DNA from: Heracleum sosnowskyi
Taxonomy: Eukaryota; Streptophyta; Magnoliopsida; Apiales; Apiaceae
DNA: 64,000 nt
Assembly (NCBI GenBank): GCA_030848705.1
Contig: CM061245.1
Span: forward strand, 64,258,006-64,322,005
Reading direction: 5' to 3'
The translations under genes were made by a program, and so were the position numbers. Below the pieces are notes generated by a model. That model was not told where the DNA came from. It worked only from the letters and a program-made list of their open reading frames with translations, and searched no databases. Positions within the stretch are counted from its first letter, which is position 1. The number at the start of each line of letters is the position of its first letter. Below are positions 12,283 through 23,297 of this stretch, one piece after another.

Positions 12283-15200
12283 CTGGAAACAATGAACATA
12301 GAATTCTTACACACACACATACGAAAGAAAGACTCACATACGAATTTTTTAAAACAATATGTGCTTCTTTTCTTGTCATGAGAAATTTCAGGAACTTCAA
12401 CTACCTTGGAAGTAATACAGTACTTGGAAGAGTGCATTCCTATTCAACATGAAAAATTGTTTACCCGCCCTCTTGCATCTCGGTTACTTGCACTTCCTGA
12501 GAAACTTAAACTTCTACAAGCCAGTCAAACACTTTTTTCTACTATTGTCGAGAATTTTAATAAAAAAAAATAAAATAAAAAGGACTTGCAACTTATTCAA
12601 GCAAGTCAATTCATGTGTAGCCATACAAACAGTAAACAAGTGTGGGAAGTCCGAGTTGGTTAATGTGCAGTCAACCAAAACCAGCAATGTTTGTCAAAAT
12701 GATGTCACATATTGTTTTAATCTGACATTTATCTCAAAATAAGAATATCCATATCCCTCCTTATATGCAAGCACAAATTCGAAACATATGTAGTATATAA
12801 TTTATCAAGAACTACTTTTTTGCATAATACGATCAGCTTGCAGTGTTAGGTACATATATAAGAACATAAATTAAAAAATTACCAATACAAACACCAACAT
12901 CTAAAACCTAAAAAATAACCACAAATAAGAACATAAATTAAAAAATTGAAACCCCAATTACCTGCAAATTCGTCAATTCAAAGCCCCCAATTACAATTTT
13001 TAAATTTAAAGCCCTAATTCACGTGAAAAGATACAAATTAAAAGAGAAACAGAGAGAGATACTGAGAGATAAATAGAGAGGCAGGGGAGAGACATACAGA
13101 TAGAGACATAGAGATAAGGAGAGATGCATAGAGAGAGACATGAAGAGACAAGGAGAAAGGGACCTGCAAAGCTTCTATTAACCCAGCTCCGAGCCCTAAT
13201 TGCTTCGATTTACCCAGCTTTGAACCCTAATTGTTCCGCTTGGAATCTTAATTGAACCGTGAGAGAAGAGATAAGTGAGAGGCTTGTTTTGTTTATCCCC
13301 AATTTTCCCCCCAACTTAATTTTAATTTTTCGTTTCCCCGCCTGTGTACAGTGTATTTGCCTCGTTCAGTGTCTCAATTATTGTCCCATGTACTTTTTTT
13401 TTTAATTATTACAAATTTAACACAAATTTATTGCAACTTGTTTATATTAAATTAAAGTTACTAATAAATTCATTATTTTGTAATAACTCTAAGTATTTTC
13501 AAATTATTATTTTCTCTAATAAAAGTGTTAATGATTTTAATCAAAATTTAATAATTTTTGAATATTATTTTTAAAATATTTTTATTCTAAATTTATTAAA
13601 AATATTTTAACTTCAATAATATTATTATTTTATTTTTTAATAATATTTAAAAATACTATTGAATAAATAATTCAATAATTGGACGGAATATTACTTTTTC
13701 TAATGACAACTTCAATGATTTTATTAAAATTACTTACTTTTAAATTTAAACAATTATCAAACTATTAATTATAAATAAAATTTAATTTAATTTTTTCATT
13801 AATACTATACTCTAAGGTAACACACCTCAGTGTGTTGCCCAGTGTAACACCTTTTACAACGATAGTAACATAGTTTCATAGCTTTGGTAACACCCAAAAT
13901 CACTGCGTTACGATAGCACAAAAATTGTATAGCTATAGTAACATCCAATATGGTAACACCCCCCTCAATTTGTTGCGATAGGCCATCTATGGCGTAGTGA
14001 CTGTTCATTTCTACTATTCATCATAAACTTTGATTCAACTTTTGAGCATGATAACAACCATGGATGAAGCTAGGATCAAGGATTTACCTTAGCTTATGGA
14101 TGAGTGTGATTTAGAGCCCAAGATCATGAATTATGGTTGAGTAGAACTTGTAGAAATGTTTTTAAGCTTTGTTGAACAAGAAAGGGGCCGAAAGTTTGAA
14201 GGTGTTTTGATGCATCTTCTTTTGATTTTCTTTTCTTTTCTTTTTTGTCTAATTACTCTTAATTGGATGCATCCATTTTGTGTGGTCTTGGATTGGTTTT
14301 GTCATCCCATGGACACATGTCATCTTGTTGTGGTTTTGTGGTGAAAGTGGTGACAAGGTGGTGATTCATCACCTTGTCATCACTTGTCATCACCTATGTC
14401 ATCCTTCCGTGTCATGCTTATGTCATAATTTGTGTCGTCAATCCTCTTATATGTTGCACTTGATGATCTTATATGATACTTCCCATTCGGTTAGGGTTTA
14501 ATCCATAATTCGTTACGCTTCTGTTTCGCGATAGGTTCCAGTGATTTTAAAAACGTTTCTCTGCACCAATGTTAGGAGATACTTCCTTGATCTTTCCATT
14601 ACCTTGGCTTAATATATGATCCTAGATTTCTCACCTTGGCTTAAGATATGATCATGGATTTCTCATTCTACATACTTTCTCAAAACGATCAAATCAATAC
14701 ATCATTGATAGTCCGATGAATAGTGATCAAAATTTAAGGTTGGAATCTCCCGATTCTGATCGCGTTTACATTCACTTATTCTCGTTACACATCACTAATA
14801 TAACTTCGAAACATTCATTCCATGTCTTCCATATAGTGTGGTCTGAAAATATTTTTCATCAGCAAATTCACTATTCATTAACATTTACTATTCATCAAAA
14901 AATTTCAACTAAGTCCAAAATTTGGGGTTATTACAGTAAGTTTCGCGTTGTTCCGTCACCGCTTAATCTCGTAGAACGTTCGTAGGGTTCCTTAAGTGTT
15001 CAATCGAAGTAGTTTACCGTAAACGTTATTGATATCTTAATACCTTTACTAAATCCATATCCATGGAATTGATAATTTAAAATTCCCCAATATATTCAAA
15101 TAATGATTAATCCATCAGTTATTGGTGAAATTTCGGAGAAAACAGAAAATGCTATTCTTCTGATTCTGACAGCTTTTGCATTCAATCATTTACATAGTAG

Positions 15201-15386
15201 ATCACTAATATGACTTTGAAAGTTCATTATACCGTCCCGTACATAGGGTGGTCTGAAAATTTTCTAAACGACAAAAGTTACTATTCATCAGTGGTTTTTA
15301 ACAAGTTACTATTCATCAGTGGTTTTTTAAAAAAGTTACTATTCATCAGTGGTTCTTAAATAAGTACAAAATTTGGGGATATTACA

Positions 15387-15438
15387 TCCAAGGCGTAACC
15401 CCAGAAACTAATTGGAAGATCCGCTAGACTCATCATCG
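15387..15438 (-). pseudogene. Copia integrase fragment (element C)
   Basis: Minus-strand translation gives MMSLADLPISFWGYAL, the Ty1/Copia integrase core. It matches the copy at about 18785-18840, which reads MMSQVDLPISFWGYTL. The fragment is squeezed between the end of LTR-X (15386) and the end of Copia-A's LTR (15439). It therefore looks like the remains of an older Copia copy that received both insertions. It is only about 52 bp long. Confidence 0.65.
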
Positions 15439-16853
15439 TGAAGGGTTTCGAGCACATATACGCAACGGAAAACGTAAAAATAAACCAAAATTCGAAACCC
15501 CTCCGCAGGATCCATGCGAAAACAAAAGATTTAATTCGGAGATTAAGAACAAATACCTTAAGAAGCTTTAACAGTTCATTAATGGAGATCCAAAGCTTGT
15601 TCAATCACCATGTATCCCGCTCTCGCGATCTACACTCTACGTTATCCACACGAACGCTTTTCTTGAAGGATTGATGTGTACTAGCACCCGAAAACTGCTT
15701 CTTTCTCTCTCTCTTTTCTTGCTCTCATAAGCGGCTAGGGTTTTAATATAAAAACGTTTTTCACATTAAAATCAGCCCTCGTTGAGAGTTTATATAGAGA
15801 GGAAAATAAGTTTTCTAATTATAATCCAATTATAATAAAATACTAATATGAAATTCCAATTTATTATTTAATTAAGTCGCACTTAATTAATTAATAACTA
15901 ATTTCAGAATTAGTTTAAGTAATTCCATTTTCTATTTAAATAATTAATCAAGTCATACTTAATTAATATTATAAATAGAATAAATTACTTATTTAAATTT
16001 AAATTCATAATTTAAATTATTTCTCTTTCAAGCGTTCTTTGTGTGTGACCCTGTAGGTTATTATTACGTTGGTAACAATTTTAATAACTAACTAAAATTG
16101 TAAACAATGAGCGGCATCTAGTAATACATCATTGTCACCCAAGTAATAATAATTAAATCGGTGATTCGATTAAGCCTTTCGTGAATAATGTTCCATGTAA
16201 TATAATCCCTTTAACCTTAATATTATAGATTAAACTCGAGGCATGTAATGTGTCATCCTCTTCGTAATTTAATCTTAATTTTCTTGATCGATGAGTAGAC
16301 TAATAAATCAAATCAACATTTCAGCACGGTCGTGCATTTCTTAGTCTCACTCAAACAAGAGGCCAATAATATCGCTCCTAAAATTAGGAGGGTTAAATCC
16401 AATCTAGATCATTCATATTTCTCATACGATTCATAATATATCCAATGTCCACTTTTATCATCACCCGGTCAAAGGTAACTTTTAATGTAATCAAAGTATA
16501 TTAATTCTCGTATAAAAATATAATGATTTCAGGTCTAAGGATCATTACACCATTATCACAGTGAGAATTACTTATGACACTATTAACATGTGTAATCTCA
16601 CGGCGGGTCAATCCAGTGCCATGTACTCTTACATGCACCTATGTTTTGACTTTAGTATCACCATACCTATGACCAATGAGATGTGGTCATCAATCAACAA
16701 ACATACTAGTCTCTGTGCATTATTATTGTCCTAACGCAGTAAATAAAGACATAATAAAATAATAATAATAATAATGAATAAAACATAATTTATAATGATA
16801 AAATGTTTTCTTTAAAACATAAAAGTATTGTCTCTAGAGCACTAATACTAACA
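15439..16853 (-). repeat. 3' LTR of Copia-A (1415 bp)
   Basis: Read on the minus strand it starts TGTTAGTATTAGTGC right after the purine tract AGTGGGAGAT (16854-16863) and ends CGAAACCCTTCA. TG...CA ends and the position next to a polypurine tract define a 3' LTR. It aligns throughout with the LTR at 20224-21758 but with many substitutions and indels, so the two are not a young pair from one element. Its outer end abuts an integrase fragment of the same family. No TSD partner can be found because the 5' end of Copia-A is missing. Confidence 0.75.
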
Positions 16854-16863
16854 ATCTCCCACT

Positions 16864-18190
16864 TGCACTAGAGCCAATATCCCATGTATCCAATACATTT
16901 GGAACTAGTGTGACTTACATGCTTCTGCTGCGACAAAGCCTTAGTCAGTGGTTCTGCAATATTATCAATAGTATGCACTTTACATATAAGTATATCTCAT
17001 TGATCATTAATCTCATTAATAAGGTGATATCGCCTTAGTAAATTCCCAAAACATCCTCTTTCGCTACTTCGCTAGTATCAATATACTAAGCCTCGATTGT
17101 AGAATCATTTACGGTTCTTGCTGTGAACTATTATAGCTTACAACACATCTATTTTGACAAAACACAAATCCAGACTAAGACACAAAACCGTCCTGTCTGT
17201 CTAGAAACTAGCATCCGTGTAACATTTTACATCCAGCTTCCCATCTCCTCCATATACCAAGAATGAGTCTTTAGTCCTCTTCAGGCACTTAAGAATATTC
17301 TTGATTCCAATCAAGTGGCCATCACTTGGATTAGACTGGTACATGCTCGTCATGCTTAAAGCATATGAGACATCATGACGAGTACATATCATCACATACA
17401 TTATGAAACCAATTTCTGAAGCATATAGAACTATACTAATGTGGTCCATATCATCCAATGATTTTAGACCATTTATTTTGAGATCACTATCTCATAGACA
17501 TGGGAACATTTCCCTTTTAGCCTCTTTGCATATCTAATTGGTGCAATACATTGTCAATGTATGTACTCTGACTTAAGCCGAAAAATATTTGTGATCTATC
17601 TCTATAGATCCGGATCCCTAAGATATAGGACACATCTCCTAAGTCTTTCAACAAGAAACTATTTCTCTACCAAGTCTTAACAGTCTGTTGAGAAAGAATG
17701 TCATTCCTTATTTGTAATATATCATCTACATATGATACTAGGAATGCCACATGGCTCCCACTAACCTTCTTGTAAACACACGGTTCATCTTCATTTTGAA
17801 TAGAGCCAAACTATTTGACTGTTTCATCAAAACATATATTCCATCTCCTCGAGGCTTACTTTAATCCATAAATGGATCGACTTATCTTATAAACCATTCT
17901 AGCAAAACTTGGATCTACAAAATCTTCAGGTTGTGTCATGTACACAACCTCTTCAACGCTCCCATTTAAGAAAGTAGTCTTGACATCCATTTGCCAGATT
18001 TCGTAGTCATAGTAAGCAAGCAAAATCCTGATGGACTTGACCATTGCCACTGGTGAGAAAGTTTCATCATAGTCAATACCATGAATTTACTTGAAACCTT
18101 TTGCCACAAGTCGTGCCTTATAGGTCTATACATTACTATCCATGTCAGTTTTCTTCTTGAAAACACATTTGCACCTTATAGGTTTTACCC
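16864..18190 (-). pseudogene. Copia-A reverse transcriptase / RNase H remnant
   Basis: Minus-strand pieces of a Ty1/Copia pol. YEIWQMDVKTTFLNGSVEE (about 17955-18015) and ARMVYKISRSIYGLK (about 17857-17900) belong to the reverse transcriptase. VSYALSMTSMYQSN and SFLVYGGDGKLDVKCYTDASF (17201-17370) belong to the end of RT and the start of RNase H. The pieces are in different frames with several stops and small deletions. The YVDD-containing part (about 17600-17850) is badly damaged, and most of RNase H between 16864 and 17200 is lost. It is not functional. Confidence 0.8.
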
Positions 18191-18900
18191 CTTTAGGTGG
18201 ATCAACCAAAGTCCATACTTGGTTTTTCATACATGGATCTTGGAATTTTCATAGCGTCTTGGTAGGTAAGAGGCTCATTATCATTATTCACAAGCATTAC
18301 ATCACCAACCTGAGTCAAGAGAAATTCATAATATCTCTCGGACTCATGGTGAATCCTACCAGACCTACGAACAACCTGTGTTTCTTGAGTAGTATTGTCA
18401 TTAACATTTTCTTGTACATTATGCTCTTGTTCCAACTTCGGTTCAATGTTATCTCGTGGTTCTCGATCCTCATCGAGATCTATTTTCCTCACACTATTTC
18501 TTTTAGAAAGAAATTCTCTCTCAAGAAATACAGCAGTCCGAGCAACAAACACTTTGTTCTCTGGAGGATTAAAGAAGTAATACCCCTTTTGTTTTAATTT
18601 GGTATCCCACAAAATTACAATTATCTGATTTTGGTCCTAGCTTGTCAGAGGTGAAACGTTTCACAAACGCTTTTCATCCCTTAATTTTCATAAATGACAT
18701 GCTATAACTTTTCTCAGTCGACATCTTATATGGTGTCTCCTGAACCATTTTAGTAGGAACACGGTTTAGTGTATATGCACTTATCTCTAGGGTATAACCC
18801 CAGAAACTTATTGGAAGATCCACTTGACTCATCATCCATCGCACTATGTCCAACATAATGTGATTTCAGCTCTTAGAAACTCCTTTCATTGAACCTTTTT
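18191..18900 (-). pseudogene. Copia-A integrase C-terminus and linker remnant
   Basis: The minus frame at 18674-18856 reads ...MMSQVDLPISFWGYTLEIS...LNRVPTK, the end of the Copia integrase core. The frame at 18202-18612 has GYYFFNPPENKVFVARTAVFLE and RRSGRIHHESERYYEFL, then LTYQDAMKIPRS, the usual bridge from integrase to reverse transcriptase. Both frames stay open for 60-136 codons but are out of register with each other. Catalytic Asp/Glu residues of integrase are not identifiable in the part left. Confidence 0.75.
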
Positions 18901-20223
18901 ACTTCAACTTAATATTCTTTGAACTTTTCAAACAATTCGGATTTGTTCATCAAAAGATATCTATATCCGTATCTACTGACATCATCAGTGAGCGTTATGA
19001 AGTAGTAAAATCTACCTCATGCCATCGTACGTATATGACCACATACATCACCATCTATAAGTCTTAATCGTTCGATGGCCCTTTCACCATTTTTAGTAAA
19101 AGGGGCTTTTGTCCTTTTGCCAAATAAACCAAGATTCACATTCTTCGTATGATTCATAATCAAACTTATCCAATCATCCATCATTATATAAATTGGAAAT
19201 GCGTTTCTTATAATATGGCCTTAATTACAGTGCCAAAGGTAATGTTTGATTTGAGTCATTTTAGAACATATAAATTGTTAACTAATTGTGCAACATCATT
19301 AACCTTTTCATTGAAATGTAATAAACAACAATTGTTATATATCCAATTAAAATTAAAAACCTTTCTTGTCCATACAAGAAACCAATATAATGTCTCTACT
19401 CTTAGAGGCACGTAGTTACAATTATCAAGTTCTAAACTTAGCCTTATAGGCAAAATTAAGTAACGAGTTACTTCAACAAGAGCAACAACTTTTGCTCCAA
19501 TTCTAACCCGAAACCTGAAGCTTGACCCTCACCGGTCTTCTTCTTAGATCTTCCAAATAAGCATGACAGTTTAACTTCCAGTCTTTCGGTTTTCCACAGA
19601 AGCGACAATCGTCTTCTTTAATTAGCAACACCTCCTTTAGGTGACAAAACCTCTTTGGGATTGGACTTTAATATGGCTATAGAATTAGATCAAATCTTCT
19701 TCTTTCCATTCCATTTTCCTTTCCCATTCACATTCCTACATTCACCATCATTATGGGAGTAGTCCATGCATTTATCATGTAGCTTATAGCAGTTCTCAAC
19801 GTGCTACACAACTTAGTGGGTGCTATGTCTATCTCATTTATTTTGTTGTTCACTAACTAATTGAGAATGGTTATTGTTCAAATATTTGTATGATCAACTC
19901 ATTCTGAGTCTCTAGACCAATCTTGAAACCCAAAAAATAATAATCAAGGTACTCATTATACCCTATCATTTTTAGAACATCTGGTCCAACCGAATCTCAC
20001 TTTCCCTACTTGTAGGTGTATGGTGCCTTGCTATTGTCAAATCCCTTTTGACGAGCCTTTTCCTCACACATCTTTTAAGGTGCTCAAATATCTCATAAGC
20101 ATCCATATGCTCATATTGTTTCTTAAGCTCAGCACTCATAGTTGCAAGCATGAGACATGAAACATCATCAGTCGAATCATTAATTTGCTTCCAATAAGCA
20201 TTATGTTCGGCACATGTTACATT
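18901..20223 (-). pseudogene. Copia-A gag/protease remnant, broken by Copia-B
   Basis: The minus frame ending near 19972 contains AYWKQINDSTDDVSCLMLATMS and KKQYEHMDAYEIFEHL, a Ty1/Copia gag segment. Further down, a Gly/Lys-rich part (about 19690-19760) and a decayed zinc-knuckle area follow. Protease and the N-terminal half of integrase are not readable (18901-19500). The gag starts abruptly at 20223, directly against the end of the LTR at 20224, without leader or primer-binding site. This shows the LTR was inserted into gag rather than being this element's own 5' LTR. Confidence 0.7.
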
Positions 20224-21758
20224 TGAAGGGTTTCGGGCACGAAAACGCAACGGAAAAACGCGTAAAACAGAAAAATTAACGAAACCCTCTGCAGGATCCA
20301 TGCGAAAAACGATATTTAATTCGTGAATAGAATCGTTTACCTTTTGAAGCTTTACGAACGGCTGACTAATGGAGGTCCTTTGATATGATCACCACGTATC
20401 CCGCCTTGCGATATACGTCTCTAATTAGTCCACGTGAACGCCCGATCGTCCAACGATCACCGGAGTTTGGTACTAGCCAAGAAGCAGCCTCGAATCTCTC
20501 TCTCTTTCTAGTCTCTCCTTGATGTAGAGCGGCTAGGGGTTTTTTTTTCTAAAAATTCTGAATATATTAAACCCTAAAAATAATACATCCTTATGTATTT
20601 ATAGGGAGAGAAGAGTGGGCTGAACCCTAATCTGATTGGGCTTCCAAAACCCAGTCCGATTATTGGTTGTATTATTATTAAATTCGAATTATTGTTTAAT
20701 TAATCAAGTCCCACTTAATTAATTCAATAATTCAATATAATAATAATAATTTATTTAAATTCGTAATTTAAATAAAGCTCCATTTAAAACGTTCTATGTG
20801 TGTGACCCTTTAGGTTATTATTACGATGGCAATAATTTTAATATCTAATAATAAAATTATAAACAATGAGCGGCATCTAATAATACATCATTGCTACCCA
20901 AGTAATAATAATAATTGGTGATCCAATTAAACCTTTAATGAATAATGTTCCATGTAATATAATCCTTTTAACCTTATATTATAGATTAAACTCGAGGCAT
21001 GGTTTATGTCATCCTCTTCAACATTTAATCCCGGTTTACTTGATCGATGAGTAGACTATTAAACAAATCACAATTTGAGCATGGCCATGCATTTCATAGT
21101 CTCACTCAATCAAGAGGCCAATAATATCACTCCTAAAATAGGAGGGTTAAATCCTATATCTATCATTCATATTTCTCATATGATTCATAATATACTCAAT
21201 GTCCACCTTTATCATTACCCGGTCAAAAGTAACTTTGAGTAGAATCAAAGTATATTAATTCTCATATAGAAATATAATGATTTCAAGTCTAAGGATCATT
21301 ACACCATAATCACTGTGAGAATTGCTTATGACACTTGATAACATTTACCATGAAGAATTCACACGGTGGGTCTATCCAGACTCCAGTGCCATGTTCTCCT
21401 AAAATGCACTTATGTCTTTGACTTTAGTATCACCATACTTATGACCAATGAGATGTGGTCATCAGTCAACAAACATACTAGTCTTAATGCATTATTATTG
21501 TCCTCTAATAATAATACTCGACTAGGGATCTTTTAGGATTACAAACACTACTCATATAATCTCATTTCTAAGTCACATACTTAGAGATATAGAATTCATG
21601 ATTATATTCCAAGGACATTTATTATTCTAACATTTATATCGCAGTTAATAGAGACATAATAAATAATTGAAAGAAAATCCATAGAACATATTTATTAATA
21701 ATCAAAATGTCTTCCCTAAGAACATTATAGTATTGTCTCTAGGGCACAAGCACTAACA
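20224..21758 (-). repeat. 3' LTR of Copia-B (1535 bp), inserted in Copia-A gag
   Basis: On the minus strand it starts TGTTAGTGCTTGTGCCC after a purine tract (AGTGGGAGAT, 21759-21768) and ends CGAAACCCTTCA. It is the same LTR family as 15439-16853; I estimate 80-90% similarity by eye. It belongs to the pol remnant at 21769-23108, whose last residues RYMGDWL end just before the purine tract. Beyond its outer end lies Copia-A gag. Confidence 0.78.
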
Positions 21759-21768
21759 ATCTCCCACT

Positions 21769-23108
21769 TGCACTAGAGCCAATCACCCATGTATCTAATA
21801 CCCATGGAACTAGTGTGACCTTCGTGCTTCTGCTGCGACAAAGCCTTAGTCAGTGGGTCTGCAACGTTATCATTAGTATGCACTTTACATATATGTATAT
21901 CTCCCATCCCTGTAATCTCTCGAAGTAGATGATATCGTCTAAGTATATGCTTTGCTCGGGAATGGGACCTTGGTTCCTTAGCCTGCGCAATAGCTCCATT
22001 GTTATCGCAATAAAGATCAACCGGATCTGCGATCGATGGAACTACTCCAAGTCCCTCAATAAATTTCCGAAGCCAAACAGCCTCTTTGGCCGCTTCACTG
22101 GCAGCAATATACTCAGCTTCCATTATAGAATCAGCTATTGTCTCTTGCTTCGAACTCTTCCAGCTATAGCACCTCCATTTAGACAAAACACAAACCCAGA
22201 TTTAGACACAATATCATCTCTGTCTGTTTGGAAACTAGCATCTGTGTAACCTCTTACAACTAGCTTCTCATCTCCTCCATATACCAAGAATGAATCTTTA
22301 GTTCTCTTGAGGTACTTAAGAATAATCTTGACTGTCGTCCAGTGACCTTCACCTGGATTAGACTGGTATCTACTCGTCATGCTCAAAGCATACGAAACAT
22401 CAGGTCGAGTACATATCATTGCATACATTACTGAACCAATTGAAGAAGCATATGGTACCTTTTTCATACGGTCCTTATCATCTAATGATTTAGGACAATT
22501 TTCTTTTGAGATCACTATCCCATGACACACAGGGACAAATCCCCTCTTTGCCTCTTGCATCCCAAAACGATGCAATACTTTGTCAATATATGTACTCTAA
22601 CTTCAGCCTATTAATCTTCTAGATCTATCTCTATAGATCTTGATCCCTAATATATATTTAGCATCGCCTAAGTCTTTCATTGAGAAACCTTTTCCCAACC
22701 AAGTCTTAACAGCCTGAAGAGAAGGTATGTCATTCCTTATTAGTAATATATCATCAACAAATAATACTAGGAATGCCACTTTGCTCCCACTAACCTTCTT
22801 TTATACACAAGGTTCATCTTCATTTTGAATAAAGCCAAACTCTTTGACTGTTATATCAAAACGAATGTTCCAACTCCTTGAGGCCTGCTTCAATCCATAA
22901 ATAGATCGTAGTAGCTTACAGACCATTCTAGCAAATCTCGGATCGAAAAAACCTTCTGGTTGTATCATATACACATCCTCTTCTAAGCTCCCATTTAAGA
23001 AAGCGGTTTTGACATCCATTTGCCAGATTTCATAGTCATAGTAAGCTGCTATCGCAAGCAAAATCCTGACGGACTTGACCATAGCTACTGGTGAGAAAGT
23101 TTCATCAT
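21769..23108 (-). pseudogene. Copia-B reverse transcriptase / RNase H, 5'-truncated
   Basis: A better preserved Ty1/Copia pol 3' half on the minus strand. YEIWQMDVKTAFLNGSLEEDVY and ARMVCKLLRSIYGLKQASRSWN (22801-23082) are reverse transcriptase. MYAMICTRPDVSYALSMTSRYQ and LKRTKDSFLVYGGDEKLVVRG (22135-22575) follow. ADSIMEAEYIAASEAAKEAVWL and DNNGAIAQAKEPRSHSRAKHI (21773-22186) are RNase H. About three frame changes separate the blocks. The copy stops abruptly at about 23108 (VSPVAMVKSVRIL end), so everything upstream (rest of RT, integrase, gag, 5' LTR) is missing. The other side of the break is host-gene sequence. Confidence 0.85.
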
Positions 23109-23152
23109 GGACTTCATGATTCCAAAGCTATGGACTTCATGATTCCAAAGCT
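23107..23152 (+). repeat. 23-bp tandem duplication at the Copia-B breakpoint
   Basis: The unit ATGGACTTCATGATTCCAAAG+CT occurs twice in perfect tandem (23107-23129, 23130-23152), exactly at the join between truncated Copia-B and the SYLF exon. Such short templated duplications are typical of end-joining repair. The second copy is continuous with the SYLF reading frame. Confidence 0.8.
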
Positions 23153-23297
23153 GTGAAAACATTTTTTTAGTCACGTGCATTTTTATCTTGGAGCTGATTG
23201 CAGTGTTGCAACAGGCCCTGTCGGGAGAGTGCTAGAAGCTGATATTTGAGCTGGTGATAGAGGGTATGTCAGGTGCTATATTTACAAATGTAGTAAA
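23130..23297 (+). pseudogene. Broken exon of a SYLF-domain (Ysc84-type lipid-binding) gene
   Basis: Plus-strand translation gives HDSKAVKTF (23138-23164), then, after a one-base slip in a T run, HFYLGADCSVATGPVGRVLEAD and AGDRGYVRCYIYKCSK. This is the SYLF core (GAG.S.A.GPVGR..EAD.RAGD.G...CY.Y.CSKG) found in plant SH3YL1-like and FYVE-SYLF proteins, which bind phosphoinositides. Two lesions are visible: the T-run frameshift at about 23161-23167 and a TGA (about 23251) where the family has Arg, consistent with CGA deamination. The exon ends AAAG/GTATGT, a normal donor. I find no next exon, so this is a fragment. Confidence 0.65.

Larger units (their letters stand above)
9812..13999. mobile_element. 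CACTA (En/Spm-type) DNA transposon, non-autonomous, 4188 bp, TSD ACT
   Basis: The termini are inverted repeats of about 28 bp starting CACTACGCCATA; three mismatches are seen between the two ends. A 3-bp target duplication ACT flanks it (9809-9811 and 14000-14002). Both ends carry many short subterminal repeats related to GTTGCTATAG and TAGTAACAC (about 9830-10150 and 13815-13975), the usual binding array of CACTA transposases. No TNPD-type transposase frame is visible, so it is non-autonomous. The interior, read on the minus strand, has a CT-rich leader-like stretch (about 13040-13265) and several splice-flanked exon-like blocks, one a fumarase fragment. This fits capture of host gene pieces. 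Confidence 0.85.
6389..14935. repeat. Solo LTR (LTR-Z), about 4.36 kb plus a CACTA insertion, TSD GTAAG
   Basis: It begins TGTAACACCCCCAGATCC and ends TTTGGGGTTATTACA. It is flanked by a perfect 5-bp duplication GTAAG (6384-6388 and 14936-14940). Subtracting the CACTA element at 9812-13999 and its 3-bp duplication leaves about 4356 bp with no internal domain, so it is a second solo LTR. A threefold imperfect repeat built on CTGGACTG...CAGCCTCTTACG lies at about 7636-7745. It was inserted in LTR-X only about 180 bp from LTR-Y. The small ORFs inside have no recognisable product. Confidence 0.82.
1..15386. repeat. Outer large LTR (LTR-X), interrupted, left end off-window
   Basis: Three segments, 1-2688, 6214-6388 and 14941-15386, together look like one large LTR split by two later insertions. 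Segment 1-2688 aligns by eye with the inside of LTR-Z (for example about 436-640 against 7450-7640, 1870-1910 against 9280-9330, 2440-2600 against 14040-14190). The right end, ATTTGGGGATATTACA at 15371-15386, matches the end of LTR-Z. The next base starts a Copia integrase fragment, so the LTR sits inside an older Copia copy. Three tandem copies of a unit of about 31 bp beginning GTTACTATTCATCAGTGG lie at about 15269-15361. No coding capacity is seen. The left terminus and its TSD lie outside the window. Confidence 0.7.

Noticed and set aside
18142..18597. 151-codon plus-strand frame
   Set aside because: Antisense shadow of the Copia-A integrase/linker remnant.
15439..21758. Treating the LTRs at 15439 and 20224 as the pair of one Copia element
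   Set aside because: They are too diverged and differ in length. The 20224 LTR has its own pol and polypurine tract on its 3'-LTR side, and its outer end abuts mid-gag without a primer-binding site.
23107..23152. Target-site duplication of Copia-B
   Set aside because: Too long (23 bp), in tandem, and at a 5' truncation rather than at an LTR end.
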